Below the pieces are notes generated by a model that saw only the letters and a program-made list of their open reading frames with translations, did not search any database and was not told the origin of the DNA. Below are positions 11,815-23,083 of a stretch of 64,000 nt of DNA, piece by piece. The position numbers and the translations under genes were made by a program. The stretch is from the NCBI GenBank assembly GCA_005406025.1, contig BGZK01000222.1, forward strand, positions 124,001 through 188,000, read 5' to 3'. How positions within the stretch are numbered: position 1 is the first letter of the stretch; every line of letters starts with the position of its first letter. The DNA is from Eumeta japonica (taxonomy: Eukaryota > Arthropoda > Insecta > Lepidoptera > Psychidae).

Positions 11815-11990
11815 TTACGGGCAGCGGGTCCGCCGCTAATTGCGGGCCGCGGCCGTATCTGATAAGGCGCTATCGCCCGCCCGCCGGCGCGGGCGCTGGC
11901 TCACGCGTTCGCAAACAGCCGGACGGCCGCCGCGTCCACGGACACCGTCACTGACGGACACGGGAGATTGCTTCGGCGAGATCGATGCAG
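11815..11990. other. CpG-rich islet
   Basis: GC- and CpG-dense sequence (for example GCGGGCCGCGGCCG, CGCCCGCCCGCCGGCGCGGGC) in AT-rich surroundings. Open frames run on both strands (11840-12124 plus, 11836-12084 minus), as expected of GC-rich DNA, and neither has a known domain. Just right of it, 12027-12066 is an imperfect inverted repeat (ATGGAACCACAATC against GACTGCGGCTCCAT). It may be a promoter or 5' UTR exon, or a GC-rich TE piece. Confidence 0.55.
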
Positions 11991-12207
11991 GAATAGGTAT
12001 TGACCAGTCGTTCGTCCACGTGCATTTCATGGAACCACAATCGCTAATTTTTGACTGCGGCTCCATGTATGTTTTTATAAGCATACAAACTTTTAAAACA
12101 GTAAATCGGAATACTTTACTATGAAATCTAGATATAATATTTGTAAACAGTTTAAAAAACTAGAATTTTGAACTGGGTTCTCCTGTGAAAATTAAAGAAA
12201 TATATTA

Positions 12208-13295
12208 GGACCAGGAAAAAGCTTTTCCGTATTTGGCAAGTAAAAAGTTGCAAGAAAATTTCTTCGGTTGTGCTGTTTGTATCTGGCTAATTTTTAAACC
12301 ATTAAATAGAAGACATTTTAAAAAGAAAAAAATTAAAAACGATATCCGCCATTTTTCTATTGTTTTTCTGTCCACCAAAATGAGTGAATCTAACGTAGCT
12401 GAAGAGCTGGGAATTGACCACAAAAGAATTTTGACCCCAAACCAGATTTGAAACACAAAACAGATTTGAAAAAAGGTGAATATATAAAAAGCTCGAACTT
12501 TAGTACCACACAACCTCACTGAAAGAAATCTAATGAATCGTGTACTCATTTGCAATTCTTTACTGTAACGTAAAAAAACCGAACCATTTTTGGAAAGATT
12601 GATCACAGGTGATGAAAAATCGATTACTTACGACAAGATAATTCGAAAAAAATCTTGGTCAAAAGACAAACAAGCTCCACAGGCTATATCTATAGTCTGT
12701 GGAGCTAACCCGGATTTACTGGCAATAGGTTGATGATATATGTAAGGTAGGATTGCAAGGGCATTATCTATCGTGAGATTTAACCGCCAGGTGAAACCAT
12801 CAATTCGGATCTGTACTGCCCACCGCTGATGAGACTCAAGAAGTAGAGAAAAAACTGCCGAAATTGTTCAACAAGAAGGGTGTGGTTTTACATCATGATA
12901 ACGCCAGACCACACACATTTTTAGCCACTCAGCAAATATTGAGAGAATTTGGTTGGGAAGTGTTAATGCATCCACCATATAGCCGTACGTTGCACACTCA
13001 GATTTTCACCTGTTTCGGTCTCTTCACAATTTTTTAGGTAGTGTTAGGCAAACATCAAGAGAGGACTACCAAAACTACTTGTCGCAATTTTTCGATCAGA
13101 AATGACAAAATTTCTACAGCAATGGGATTATGTCACTATCTACATACGCAAAAAGTTGTTGAACAAAATGGCATATATATATATATATGGCAATTTGTTC
13201 AACATGTGTATATATATAAAATTAAATGTAAATAAAATATAATGATTTTTTTTTTAAGTTGTATGTTAAATACGAAGAAACTTTTTCCCTGACCT
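12208..13295 (+). mobile_element. Mariner, lineage 3, with intact inverted ends
   Basis: A 1.09-kb element bounded by TA on both sides. The left end GGACCAGGAAAAAGCTTTTC pairs with the right end read on the minus strand (AGGTCAGGGAAAAAGTTTCT). Decayed transposase text includes 'MSESNVAEELGIDHK' (about 12380), 'RLITGDEKSITYD' (about 12597-12635), 'SDLYCPPLMRLK' (about 12807), 'HHDNARPHT' (about 12892) and 'GWEVLMHPPYS' (about 12951). Many stops and an AT-rich hairpin near 13150-13205 break it. It resembles irritans-type or Bombyx-type mariners and is distinct from the copies at 7.8 and 23 kb. Confidence 0.87.
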
Positions 13296-13660
13296 TATTT
13301 ATAAATCTGTATTTCTCCTAATAAACCCATTCGCTTGATATATCACTAGATAAAATAGACAACTGATTTTTTAATCAATATATAATCCCCGCTTCAAGTA
13401 CCGCCCAACACCAGAATTATTTTATATTATGCGTTCATAAGTAATTCACCTAGCCTTTTATATGCATCAATTTGGAACTTTTTCGTCCAGTATATTCAGA
13501 GAAAATGGCTGTGACAAACACACACACATATAAATACAAAAATGATCGCAAAGTATTTTATTTATTTTAAAGGATATACGGAATCTTAAGTCATACAAGA
13601 CAATTCACAAATCTCGTCTATGACTGACGGGCAGATGTTCGTAATGATTAACTGGAAAAA
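13296..13660. other. Non-coding, no gene seen
   Basis: AT-rich DNA right of the mariner with no recognisable repeat or frame. Confidence 0.5.
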
Positions 13661-13681
13661 AAAATAGAACCGTTTCTCCCG

Positions 13682-13996
13682 GTGATTTATTCACGAGGAT
13701 CTAAAAACCGGAGACGCACGCGCAGGAATAGCGCCGGGAACGTTTTCGCGGTAATCCTATTATCGTATCGGAATTCGCCGAAATCTAAAGTGGAAATAGA
13801 GCGACGCGACGATGTGACCCGGACGACCATAATAATTTTAGACGGCGGACAGCAAACGATTCAGTTCAAGCCGTTAGTATTTCTTATTCCAATGCGCCAT
13901 TTGCAAAACGATTCGTTGCTGACCGGCGATGTTAAATGCGCGCGCTGTCGAAATCAAAACGTTAACAGTTGTGGCATAGTACTCGACACAAGTTAA
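13682..13996 (+). other. Open frame in CpG-rich islet, unknown
   Basis: A 104-codon frame in a stretch that is markedly richer in GC and CpG than its surroundings. The predicted protein starts basic (RGSKNRRRTRRN) and contains a CARC pair near its end (CxxC). No domain was recognised, and no splice sites or repeat homology were seen. It may be a real exon, a regulatory CpG islet or chance. Confidence 0.2.
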
Positions 13997-14559
13997 ATTA
14001 ACACGAATCTATTTTAAGCCGAAACGGCGTATTGCTGACGGTCTCCGAACATTTCTTACTCAAACAAAGCACCCAATTAATTCCAGAATTAAAGCTAATA
14101 CTGTTGCACTGTACATGTGTATCTAATTTATTGTAGTAATTTAATAGTAGTTTTATAATTTTAATCGGTATCCGACAGAATTATTTCTATAAAACGAAGG
14201 TCGAAGCCCCTTCACTCGCGGCTGGCGCTTGAAAGGTTAAGATAATTTGACCTCGATATATGCGCTATCAAAATTTCAGGCCAAAGCAAATCGTGTCAAA
14301 TAGCTCCGAGGCGTGTTTTAAATCTAGATCATATGAAATATTGGCTAAAATCAGGAAGAAATAATGATAGATTAAGGAGAATCCGATATTGAGTTTAGTA
14401 AGGGTTAAGAATGCTGCACACCGGTAACATAAATACATCCGAAGCGCAGACGAGTAATTCTTGACATCGAATGCATATGTGAACAGTAGATGGAGTCAGC
14501 ACTGCAGAAAACTGAAAGAAGAATTTACCAGCTAACCATTACAACACGTCGGACCGACT

Positions 14560-15237
14560 ATGAGACATATTCATCCCTGATGAAGTGCAGAGGGCGGTCA
14601 CCGCAATGAAAAACCACAAACCCGGATGAGATATATGCTGCCTTCTTGAAGAAAATAGGGCCTATTGGCTATGAATGGCTTACACGACTTTTGAACACGG
14701 TACGTACTGGTAAACCACTAATATCTTAAATTCGTGGCGTAAAAGATTCCTTGTGCTGTTGTTTGAAAATTAAAGGTGATTAGCATATGTGACAAATAAA
14801 AAGGCATTACATATCTCACAGGAAATACTTAAGACTTGATTATAAGTAATAGCCTCATAACCTCGGTGGATATATCAGAAAACCAATTTTATTTTAATGC
14901 TGCAGGCAAATTCGGGCAGTCAATATCCTTATGGAAAAACACAGCCGCAACAGGGAAAACTATACCTCGTCTCTTAGACCTGGAGAAAGTATTTTACCAC
15001 GAACCTAAGTAAATAGTCTGGCATGGTATGAGAGCTCAAGGAGTACCAGAGGCTCTTATTACAATAGTCCAGGACATACACGACAGCGTGAGTACGAGAA
15101 TCAGAAGTCCAGCGAGAGTTGGCGAACCATTTGAGGTGAAGATAAGGATGCATCAAGGATCAGTACTGAGTTTATTACTGTTCAAACTTATAATGGAATT
15201 TTTCACCAAATACGTCCAATCATTCCTGTCGTAGTTT
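14560..15237 (+). mobile_element. RTE-like LINE fragment (reverse transcriptase)
   Basis: Broken reverse-transcriptase text reads in order: 'IPDEVQRAVTAMKNHKPG' (about 14571-14625), 'LDLEKVF' (about 14976), then an open run 15028-15234 with 'MRAQGVPEALITIVQDI', 'TRIRSPARVGEPFEVKI' and 'MHQGSVLS', the RT fingers/palm block before the catalytic YxDD. Stops, frameshifts and a piece of unrelated DNA (about 14700-14930) interrupt it, and it ends before the YxDD box. RTE-like assignment is from motif memory. Confidence 0.72.
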
Positions 15238-15803
15238 TTAATATATGATAACAATGTTATCCATGCAGATATATGTGCACAAAATCAACAAAACACTAGA
15301 AGGCACCCATTGTATAAAATGTACAAGAAATGTAAAAATCTACAGACTTGAATATATTTCATTATAAGTACCTATTAGAAGACATTATCAAAAAAAATAC
15401 ATTGAAATTAAATTCAAAAAAAAATACAGCTGATTGCATGTGTCGAGTAATGAATTTATTTAACAATTTATTACACTTACTTTACTTCAAATAAATAATT
15501 CTAAAATAAGATCAAATTAAAATTTAATTTAATTTGACGGCGCCTCGTAAAATCGACAATTAATAATTTCCGACTGATATTTCTGATTTGTGTCGATTAG
15601 TTTTTGAACGCAACCCGAAACAGATGACAATTCAAATGTCACTCATGATCCATTGTCATTCGGTTGCCTTAGAAAGAACAACTCACATACGACTTACGCG
15701 TTCAGTGAATATTGTATTTATTTTTAAATATGTTAATTTACTCACGATCTTTGTAATATAGATAACAATAATTAAATTGAAACTTTAATAAAGTCTCCTC
15801 GCC
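15238..15803. other. Non-coding, AT-rich
   Basis: No gene recognised. The last 150 bp (15640-15800) are less AT-rich and could be the 5' flank of the small frame at 15804. Confidence 0.4.
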
Positions 15804-15920
15804 ATGGAAAACGCTAACAATATATTATCTGATCCTACAAATACAGCAGATTTTGTTATTGGTCATTGTAATAACATGCAACTGCTGATAAACATAAAGG
15901 AAATAAAACTATTATTATAA
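15804..15920 (+). CDS. Possible small open frame or first exon, unknown
   Basis: A 38-codon frame opens with ATG in a favourable context (CGCCATGG) after less AT-rich upstream DNA, and starts 'MENANNILSDPTNTADF'. It could be a first exon spliced at an internal GT or simply chance. No domain, poly(A) signal or partner exon was identified. Kept only because the start context and the peptide look better than average. Confidence 0.15.
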   Translation: MENANNILSDPTNTADFVIGHCNNMQLLINIKEIKLLL

Positions 15921-16617
15921 CGTTTCAAAAAACTATACATTTTTTTTTTATTAGCAAATCGAACGAACCGAAACCAAATCCAATGTTAAATAACTTTTCG
16001 TTGAACCGTCCTGGGTCGAACTCAAGATACTTAAGAATATACAATGAGATTTATTTAAATCTGCAGTCTAGCGTTAACTACAACTCAGTGAGTATTTATC
16101 AAGTGACAATAATTAAGTCTGTAGAACAACGCCTTCAGCAACTAACCGAATGACCGGTCTGAAGTTTACATAAAAAACGTAAACACCGGCCAGACGACAC
16201 TTTCTTGGAGAACTTCCGATAGCTTCTGCAAAAGGGTACAAGATCGATAGGACCACGTCGGCACACGAGTCGAAAAACTGGCAATACAAGCTTCATTAAA
16301 TTATATGTAACTACTCGGATAAAGTGACGGTCAAAGACGTGTAGAGCAATAGACAAGTCGTTTAAAGTCAGACACGTTTGTTAAATTAATATGCAAATGT
16401 TGATCGATTTTTTCGCAACAAAGCACATATTGCTAGACTGGAATGGGCTAGATAAAATTAATATCAGCATAAAAACATTCAAAAAAATATGAATCAATGC
16501 TGCACCCGAATATCAAGACAGAAAAACAATATATGTATTAAAAATTAACATGATAAATATAAAATTTTCAAATACAAGGAGGATCTTTGGATCTTATATT
16601 GTCCATGACAACTCGTT

Positions 16618-16737
16618 TTAAGTACGCCTGCGTACTTCGTCTTCGCACCGAATTAGAATTGCAAGTAAGTCATTTATATTACTCAGATCATCCCAGCTTC
16701 TGGTGTACATTCTTATAGCTTTTAATTCGTCAGTTCT
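16618..16737 (-). CDS. Candidate terminal coding exon, unknown gene
   Basis: On the minus strand a splice acceptor (ACATTTTCAG, exon begins at 16737) is followed in phase 0 by 39 codons and TAA. The peptide contains 'MYTRSWDDLSNINDLLAILI' and ends in an acidic-basic tail 'RCEDEVRRRT'. Composition is protein-like, and the surrounding DNA is AT-rich. It has no ATG of its own, so it can only be an internal or last exon. A possible upstream partner on the same strand is 18796-18984. The family was not recognised. Confidence 0.35.
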   Translation of the reverse strand, partial: RTDELKAIRMYTRSWDDLSNINDLLAILIRCEDEVRRRT

Positions 16738-17149
16738 CTGAAAATGTACGTAAAATATTAGGTTAGTTTAATTAATATCGTTCTTTTTTTTATAGAGACG
16801 TATAGTTTCTTAAATCTTTATACTAAATAATATTTTATTCGTAGTGATGATGCTTTCATCAAGGATTTACGTTCAATATATGTAATAGTATTTATACGTA
16901 CAAGATATTAATACCTGACGAACAGGTATTAATTTTATATTTCATTAAGATCACGCTACGCTAACAGCGAGTATCTCATAAAAGTAATCCGTAAGATTTT
17001 AGAGATAATGTACGGACAATCTAGCAAATCGTACGGTTTATATTTAGGAACTAAGTTTTTGTGTCTGATGCGACCCGCCGTCAATGTATTGACTGAGGAA
17101 AAGCATGAGAATTCTTGAGAGGCATAATCGAGTACACTCTGAATCGTAC

Positions 17150-17545
17150 TGACGCAGAGTGAGAGGAAGGCGCCACCATAATGTCGGACCGCCTACAAGG
17201 TTGCACCGGGCCCCAGGGCCGATAACAACACCATTACTCGATTCGATTACAGAACACCGACGCGTCAAACGTTCAAAAGAGAAACGGAATATTTCAAACA
17301 ATAGCCGAATTGAATGCATCGACCCCATCAGCTGCCACCTCGCTCTCGGACGGTGCACCGCCGTTCTTACTCTAAACTGTGAATATTTACCTCCGGTGAC
17401 GTAAGGCCGCCGCGCCGACGCATTACGACACCGGCCGCCCGCGGGCCGCGCTCGCGCACGACGGCCCGCGCCGCGATAGGCGGTTACATAAACGCTCAGC
17501 TCGCGCGATATCTGCCTAAGACCTGTCTGTTCATAGTTGTATCCG
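17150..17545. other. CpG-rich islet, promoter-like
   Basis: The GC-rich core at 17400-17480 (GGCCGCCGCGCC, GGCCGCCCGCGGGCCGCGC) is the most CpG-dense patch of the left half. Open frames on both strands (17159-17404 plus, 17044-17358 minus) are unrecognised and may be composition effects. It could be a promoter or first exon for a nearby host gene; both unknown exon candidates flank it. Confidence 0.4.
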
Positions 17546-18795
17546 ATCGCGTATTATAGATAACGAGCATCACAGTACAATCGGGAATATTATAGGTTCG
17601 AATAGCAAGTTCCAAGGGCTTAACTGACCCACAATGACCATTCAAATTTACACCTCACCCTGCGGGCTAAGCAGAACGCCCTAGGCAAATCTCTGTATAG
17701 AACTATTCCTTTCATTTGTTACGTCGGTACGAGAAGAATGGTCTTCTATACTAATAGGCCTTCTCTGGGGCGTCGTGCTAGCTAGATTAGTTAGTCTGCG
17801 ATATCAAATATCGTGATTTTGTTGTGATCATACATAAATAATCTACTTTTTACAAAAATAGGTTTCCCAAAAATCATCGATGAAACCTTTAAGTAAAAGC
17901 AATACACACGAACGTATGAGTCCAAGCTCATCATAGTCAAGGTTGACTGTTTTTTTTTTATTTCAAGTTACCGGTAAGTATTTATTGAAATCTTGCCAGG
18001 ACTTTCTGAAGTATCTAGTAATTTGTTTGAACGTAAATCGACGATCCGCGCCCAACGAGAAATTTCACGTGAAAATCGTGTACTTTGAAGAGTAAAATAT
18101 TCTACATGAAAAGTACAACGCACGAGCTTTGCCGCTCTGAAAATTGTTGCGATCGCATTTGCCTGCAATTGACACGATGCGCATCGCCGAGCCTTTCATT
18201 CTTCTCCCCAGCGTTGCTATTTTACGTCCATGCGACGCTTTTTGTAAATAATATCACACCGGCAAATATTCGTGCGTTGTACTATGCATTTGTATTTAGT
18301 CTTAAACACGACGCAATTTTATAAGACTACCAAGAGTTAACTTCGAACGGTTCACTGCGTTGATCCTGTAATTATTTTCTCGAAAATAGAAGTTGAAGTT
18401 GTCTATGTATTTTTATCTCATTCGTTTAGCGATGTGTGAGGAAAAGAGTTTTTGGATATTTCTATCGAGTAACTGCCATTTATTCTATTTTACGTAATGC
18501 GACATTGTCAAAATTGTCAAACTGTTAGACACTAATCGTCGACTGACTGTACAGTAAAACGGGTGTAGGTTGTGCAGATAAACATAATTGATTTCGGTTT
18601 TTAATCTATCATTTAACATACATATTTTATTTCAAACCTTACTATATCATTTTTTTCTCTTTGTAATGTAATGAACGTTTTTTCTAGCAATACAAAAAGC
18701 GTTTGATGTCTGTGAGACGATGACAATGACACGTGTAGTCGAGATTAACTAAATTAATTTCGTTTTAATTATTACTATCATTGTAGTACTTAATT
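17546..18795. other. Non-coding or unrecognised
   Basis: Mixed composition, with several short open frames (17968-18324) that look like chance. No repeat or domain recognised. Confidence 0.4.
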
Positions 18796-18984
18796 TTAAA
18801 AAGTAGGTCTACAAATAATAACGGACAAAATATAAATGATGCCGAATGCCAGTGTTGTACCCATTCTAGTGATAGTTGACGACTCTTCGATCGAATTGTT
18901 AACAAACACGTCTAATTGACACAAACTTCCAGATTCGTTAGTCCCACTTTCGACAGAATTTACACGAAGACTCTGGTTAACCAT
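18796..18984 (-). CDS. Candidate first exon of a membrane protein
   Basis: A 62-codon minus-strand frame starting at 18984. It has three N-glycosylation sequons in its first 31 residues (N3-Q-S, N16-E-S, N29-N-S), no signal peptide, and then a hydrophobic segment around residues 43-58 ('TLAFGIIYILSVII'). A short sequon-rich extracellular head followed by one hydrophobic helix is how many insect G-protein-coupled receptors begin, with an intron often cutting near TM1. The frame ends soon after the helix, so an intron would be required. No downstream TM exons were identified, so a receptor identity is inference only. Confidence 0.33.
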   Translation of the reverse strand: MVNQSLRVNSVESGTNESGSLCQLDVFVNNSIEESSTITRMGTTLAFGIIYILSVIICRPTF

Positions 18985-19197
18985 CCATTTATTTATACAG
19001 TTAATGCGGTTTAGTTCTACTTAGCCTTTGTTACAACCAACAAGTCAATGATAAATCAAGTCGATTACTTTAGTCGATGCGGAGGTGTTGGTTTCATCCT
19101 ATCAGGAAAATTATCTAAAATGTGTAAACGGTAAATTATCTGAATGTGTAAAATCCAAGGCTCCTCTGGCTCCTAATTAAAATTGTACTGACACGAA

Positions 19198-21895
19198 TTT
19201 TCATTTTAGGCATATACGCTCCAGATATGTCCAAACCGCTCCAAAAGCTGCAAGAGCTATGGGCTGATGTGAGAAACATATTAGTGAAATGTGACAAAAG
19301 CAAAAGAATAGCAATATTAGGTGATTTTAATGGCTGGGTGGGTGTAAAATGAGAGGGATATAAGAAAGTCTAAGGTAAATTTGGAGATGAAAGAGTGAAT
19401 GAGAATGGTGCTTGCCTTCTTCTACTGTATCAAAATCGAACTTGTGTGTGACAAACACTATGTTTGACTACAGAAATATACACTCATATATTTGACGGAG
19501 AGAAGACAAAATTAGATAGACTTTATAATTATAGATGATTGGTTGAAAAGCAAAGTTGTGGATACGAGAGTGGACCGTGGCGACAACATTGGTACAGACC
19601 ACTTCTTAGTGGTCTGTCGAATTAAGACTTTATGCTAGCGTTGGCGACACCATACTAAAATGGTCACTACGGATCTAGAAGAAATAAAAGTTGGTAAGCT
19701 TTAGGATCAGAATGTAAAAGACGAGTATGTAGAGCAATTGAAAGATTACTTGGATGAAACCAAACTGTATACTCTCTAGAACTTGACAAATTGTGGAAAA
19801 TGACGAAATCTGTATTCGTAGACGAAGCAAAAAAGATATATGGAGTAAATAAGAAAACACATATTAATAAAAAAGATAATGAATGGTGGAATTTCAAAAT
19901 AAGGAAAGTAGTCAGTGAAAAGAAGAAAGCAGGCTGGATTTATTTTCTGCAAAGAATAACCACAGAGTGCAAAGAAATGATATCTTGAAAGATAAGTTAA
20001 AAGATAGATGGTGAAAGTACGTATATAGATGTAAAAGTGAAAGCTAAAGAATGCGTGAAAAGAATAAGGAATGAAATAAAAAAATGCTATGATAAGAGAA
20101 TCTTAGATAGTTTCCGGGCAAACAAAAACTTCTTTTGAATACAGTAAAAAAGGCCCGGAATAATTCCGAGACTTCGTGTACAAATATAATAAGAGACGAT
20201 GATGGATATTCACTGAATGAGGAAAATCATGTGAAAGAGCGCTGGAAGAATTATTGCAAAAGCGTTTTTGCCTGCGAGGATAGAATTAGGGATGACAACG
20301 TTGCTGCAACTGAATATATAATTGATGATGGAAATGAAAGTGAAATTACAATAGATGAAATTATGAAACCACTAAAACGAATGAAATTCAGAAAAGCTGC
20401 TGGATGTGATAGGGTTTCGTCAGAGATGCTGAGGGGCGGTGGGGGTACAGCGACAAGCTTGCTGTACCAGCTCTGTAATAATTGCTTGAAAAGCCATAGG
20501 GTATTTAATGACTGATATAAAACATTCATTGTACCACTCTATAAATGGAAAGGTTCACGGCAGATTTGCACAAATTACCGTCCTATAAGCCTCCTCAGCG
20601 TCGTTGGCAAACTATATGCAAAAATCATAATTGAAAAAATTGTGAATAAGACTGAAAACAATATCTAGGATGTCCAGGCGGAATTTCAGGGAAGGGGTAT
20701 ATAGACCAAGTTTTTTCTCTGCGAAACAATGCGGCAAAGTTTTTGGCCAACGGCCAAAAAGCTTTTGTATTTTCGTAGATCTGAAAAAAACTTATGATAG
20801 ATTGAAAAGAAATGATCTATAGAGAACCCTATTCATGCATGGTATAAATAGCGGATTGACACAGGCACTGCAATCCCTATACAGGGGTACTAATTCTTAC
20901 GTTAGAATAAACGGGGCATAGAGACTGGTTTGACATCCGCAGAGGTGTCAGACAGGGATGTGTAGCTTCACCATGGCTATTCAATAAATTCATGAATAGC
21001 TGTATGTATGATTTGAAAGAGTATGAGTGTGAACTAAGGATGCATGAGCTGTCTGCAACGTGCCTCCTGTACGACGACGACCAAGTAATCCTCGCGCCGT
21101 CAGCGTGCAAATTGTAGAAGATCGTAAATAAAATTAATGATTATGTTAAGAAAAGAGGTATGAAAGTAAATGTCAGTATAACTAAAGTAATGGTGTTTGA
21201 ATAAGACGAAAGCACGATTTAATGCGATAAAAGGTGATAAATTTTAAGAAGGGGAAAAGTTTGTATACTTGGGTGATCTACTTATAAATGATAGTAAATA
21301 TGATAAGAGATATCGAAAGGAGAAAGAATGTGAGAAATAAAGTGAATGAGACCTTGCTTGCTATTATGAATAGTAAAAGCAACTCGCGACAAGCGCGCTC
21401 GGCTATCCGTAGTAGGGTCCTGATCCCCAAGCTTATGTGAGGTAGTGAAAGCTGGGTATGGCAGAAGAAAAAGGAAGGTAGGTTCAATATAGTGGAGATG
21501 TGATCGCTGCGTAGGATGTATGGAGTGTCTCGGAAAGATAAATGTAGAAATAGTGATGTCAGAGAGCGGTGTGGTTTGAAGGAAGTTGTAGTGACTAGAG
21601 CAGAAGGAGGTATGTGGCGGTGGTTTGGTCATCCGGAAAGATGAATGAAAGTAGACTGACACAACAAATCTATAGAGCGAACGTGTGTGATGAAAGGGTC
21701 GGCCTAGAATATACTATGCAGACCATATTGGTTGCATATTAAAAAAAGCTAAATTTTAAGCACCCGAAACTGACTCGCATGAAAAGTTTATGAATGTCAG
21801 TGAAACAAAATAGATACGCAAAGATGATGCCATGTGGAAATCTATAGTCGCTGCCTACCCTTCAGGGGAAAACGCGTGAGTTTATATTATTTATT
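19198..21895 (+). mobile_element. Non-LTR retrotransposon (LINE), long degenerate copy
   Basis: About 2.7 kb of one LINE in order. Endonuclease: 'IYAPDMSKPLQKLQELW' (19210), 'IAILGDFNGWVGVK' (19308-19350) and a 'GTDHFLVVCRI' block (19590-19625), which is the C-terminal His motif. Reverse transcriptase: open run 20135-20515 with 'MKFRKAAGCDRVSSEML', then 'NYRPISLLSVVGKLYAKII' (20574-20630), 'FVDLKKTYDRLKRNDL' (20773-20818) and the YxDD box as 'CLLYDDDQVILAPS' (21062-21100). The C-terminal part has 'GSESWVWQKKKEGRFNIVEM' (21441-21500) and 'GVSRKDKCRNSDVRERCGLK' (21522-21580). It ends after 'ATGTGGAAATCTATAGT' with an ATT-rich tail (21873-21905). Many stops show it is dead. The 3' end matches 55616-55770. 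An RTE- or R4-like clade is likely but not settled. Confidence 0.87.
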
Positions 21896-21905
21896 ATTAT
21901 TATTT

Positions 21906-23083
21906 ATATGGATAACTCAAAAATGGCCCTAACAATTTCTATGTAAATCTATATTTGATAATGTTGATTTTCAAGTTTATCTATACAGGTGTCTTCCCTG
22001 AAAAAACTATATAAAAATAATTTTCGAAAATTGGTTTATTTAGTGTCATTTCGTAAAAATTGGAAGTAATCACATTTTTATATTAATGGTTCTCAGAAAC
22101 AAAAGGTAATACGCGACTTAAACTATACAATAAAATAAAAGTTTGTATTATGTAGTTATGTATCTAAATATTTATTTTTGGAAATGAAAATAAGTGACAT
22201 TTCCTATGGAAAGATATCATATTCCTATAGAATTATTTCGTTTTGAGACATCATTTTCCTAGGTGATGCTATCGTCACCGGGACTTTACAATGATTAAAA
22301 GACACATTATAATTCATATTATTTTCTGGTTGATGTAAACATTAAGCTGCTGTAGAGTTAGTCATACACCTCAACCAAAAAAAAATGAATGTGCAGTCCC
22401 AACATTTAGTCCCAAAATGATAGATCGATTTGTCATTAACCAGGATTCCTGGGAAATTGTTGTTATTGACCATCAGCGAGCAATTCTACAAGGTTAAGAC
22501 CACTCAGTCGATATCATTGTGACGTCAAAATTAAGCCAGGGCGAGAAGACGCCCGCCGCGCGCCCTAGACTTCCGTAATTCTGATGTTACAATGGTATCG
22601 GGCAAGTGGTTTAAAGTTTACAGAATTGACCCTGCGGGCCTTGCCTTGTGATAACATGAAATACCTGCAATGTTATCACTAAAATTTAAATATTAGTAAA
22701 CCAATACGTGACTTTTGAACTCTTTTAACGTTTTAATTATAGTCAAATAAGTCAAGACAATTTTTCATAGCACTTAAACTCTAAGCAAACAGAGCAATCA
22801 TACGAAGCCTCGGACAAATCTCTTTCAGCGGCGCGCGGTCTGAAGTTAAAGGAATACTATACAACTTCTTTCGATTGTCATATCTAAGGAAAATACTCTT
22901 GAGCTTTGAGAAAACACGGACGAGTCACGAGGCATAAGATTACTTCATTCATAATAAAAATACTTTGATACGACGCAAAGGATCGTTACGAGACACTCCA
23001 AGCGACTAATTATGTGCACTTAAAGAAGGCGCGGGTCGCGGCAGTGATCTTGTAGAGTGGAGAGTTATTTAATGACCGAACAA
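21906..23083. other. Non-coding with GC-rich patches
   Basis: AT-rich DNA with CpG-rich patches at 22540-22570 and 23020-23045. No gene, RNA or repeat match was recognised. Confidence 0.4.

Noticed and set aside
17571..17640. Possible tRNA (GGTTCGAATAG resembles a T-arm)
   Set aside because: The CC pairing for the T stem is lacking and no acceptor, D or anticodon arms could be folded around it.
20251..20529. 92-codon minus-strand frame
   Set aside because: Antisense shadow of the LINE reverse transcriptase at 20135-20515.
21282..21662. 126-codon minus-strand frame
   Set aside because: Antisense to the C-terminal part of the same LINE, whose sense-strand motifs are clear.
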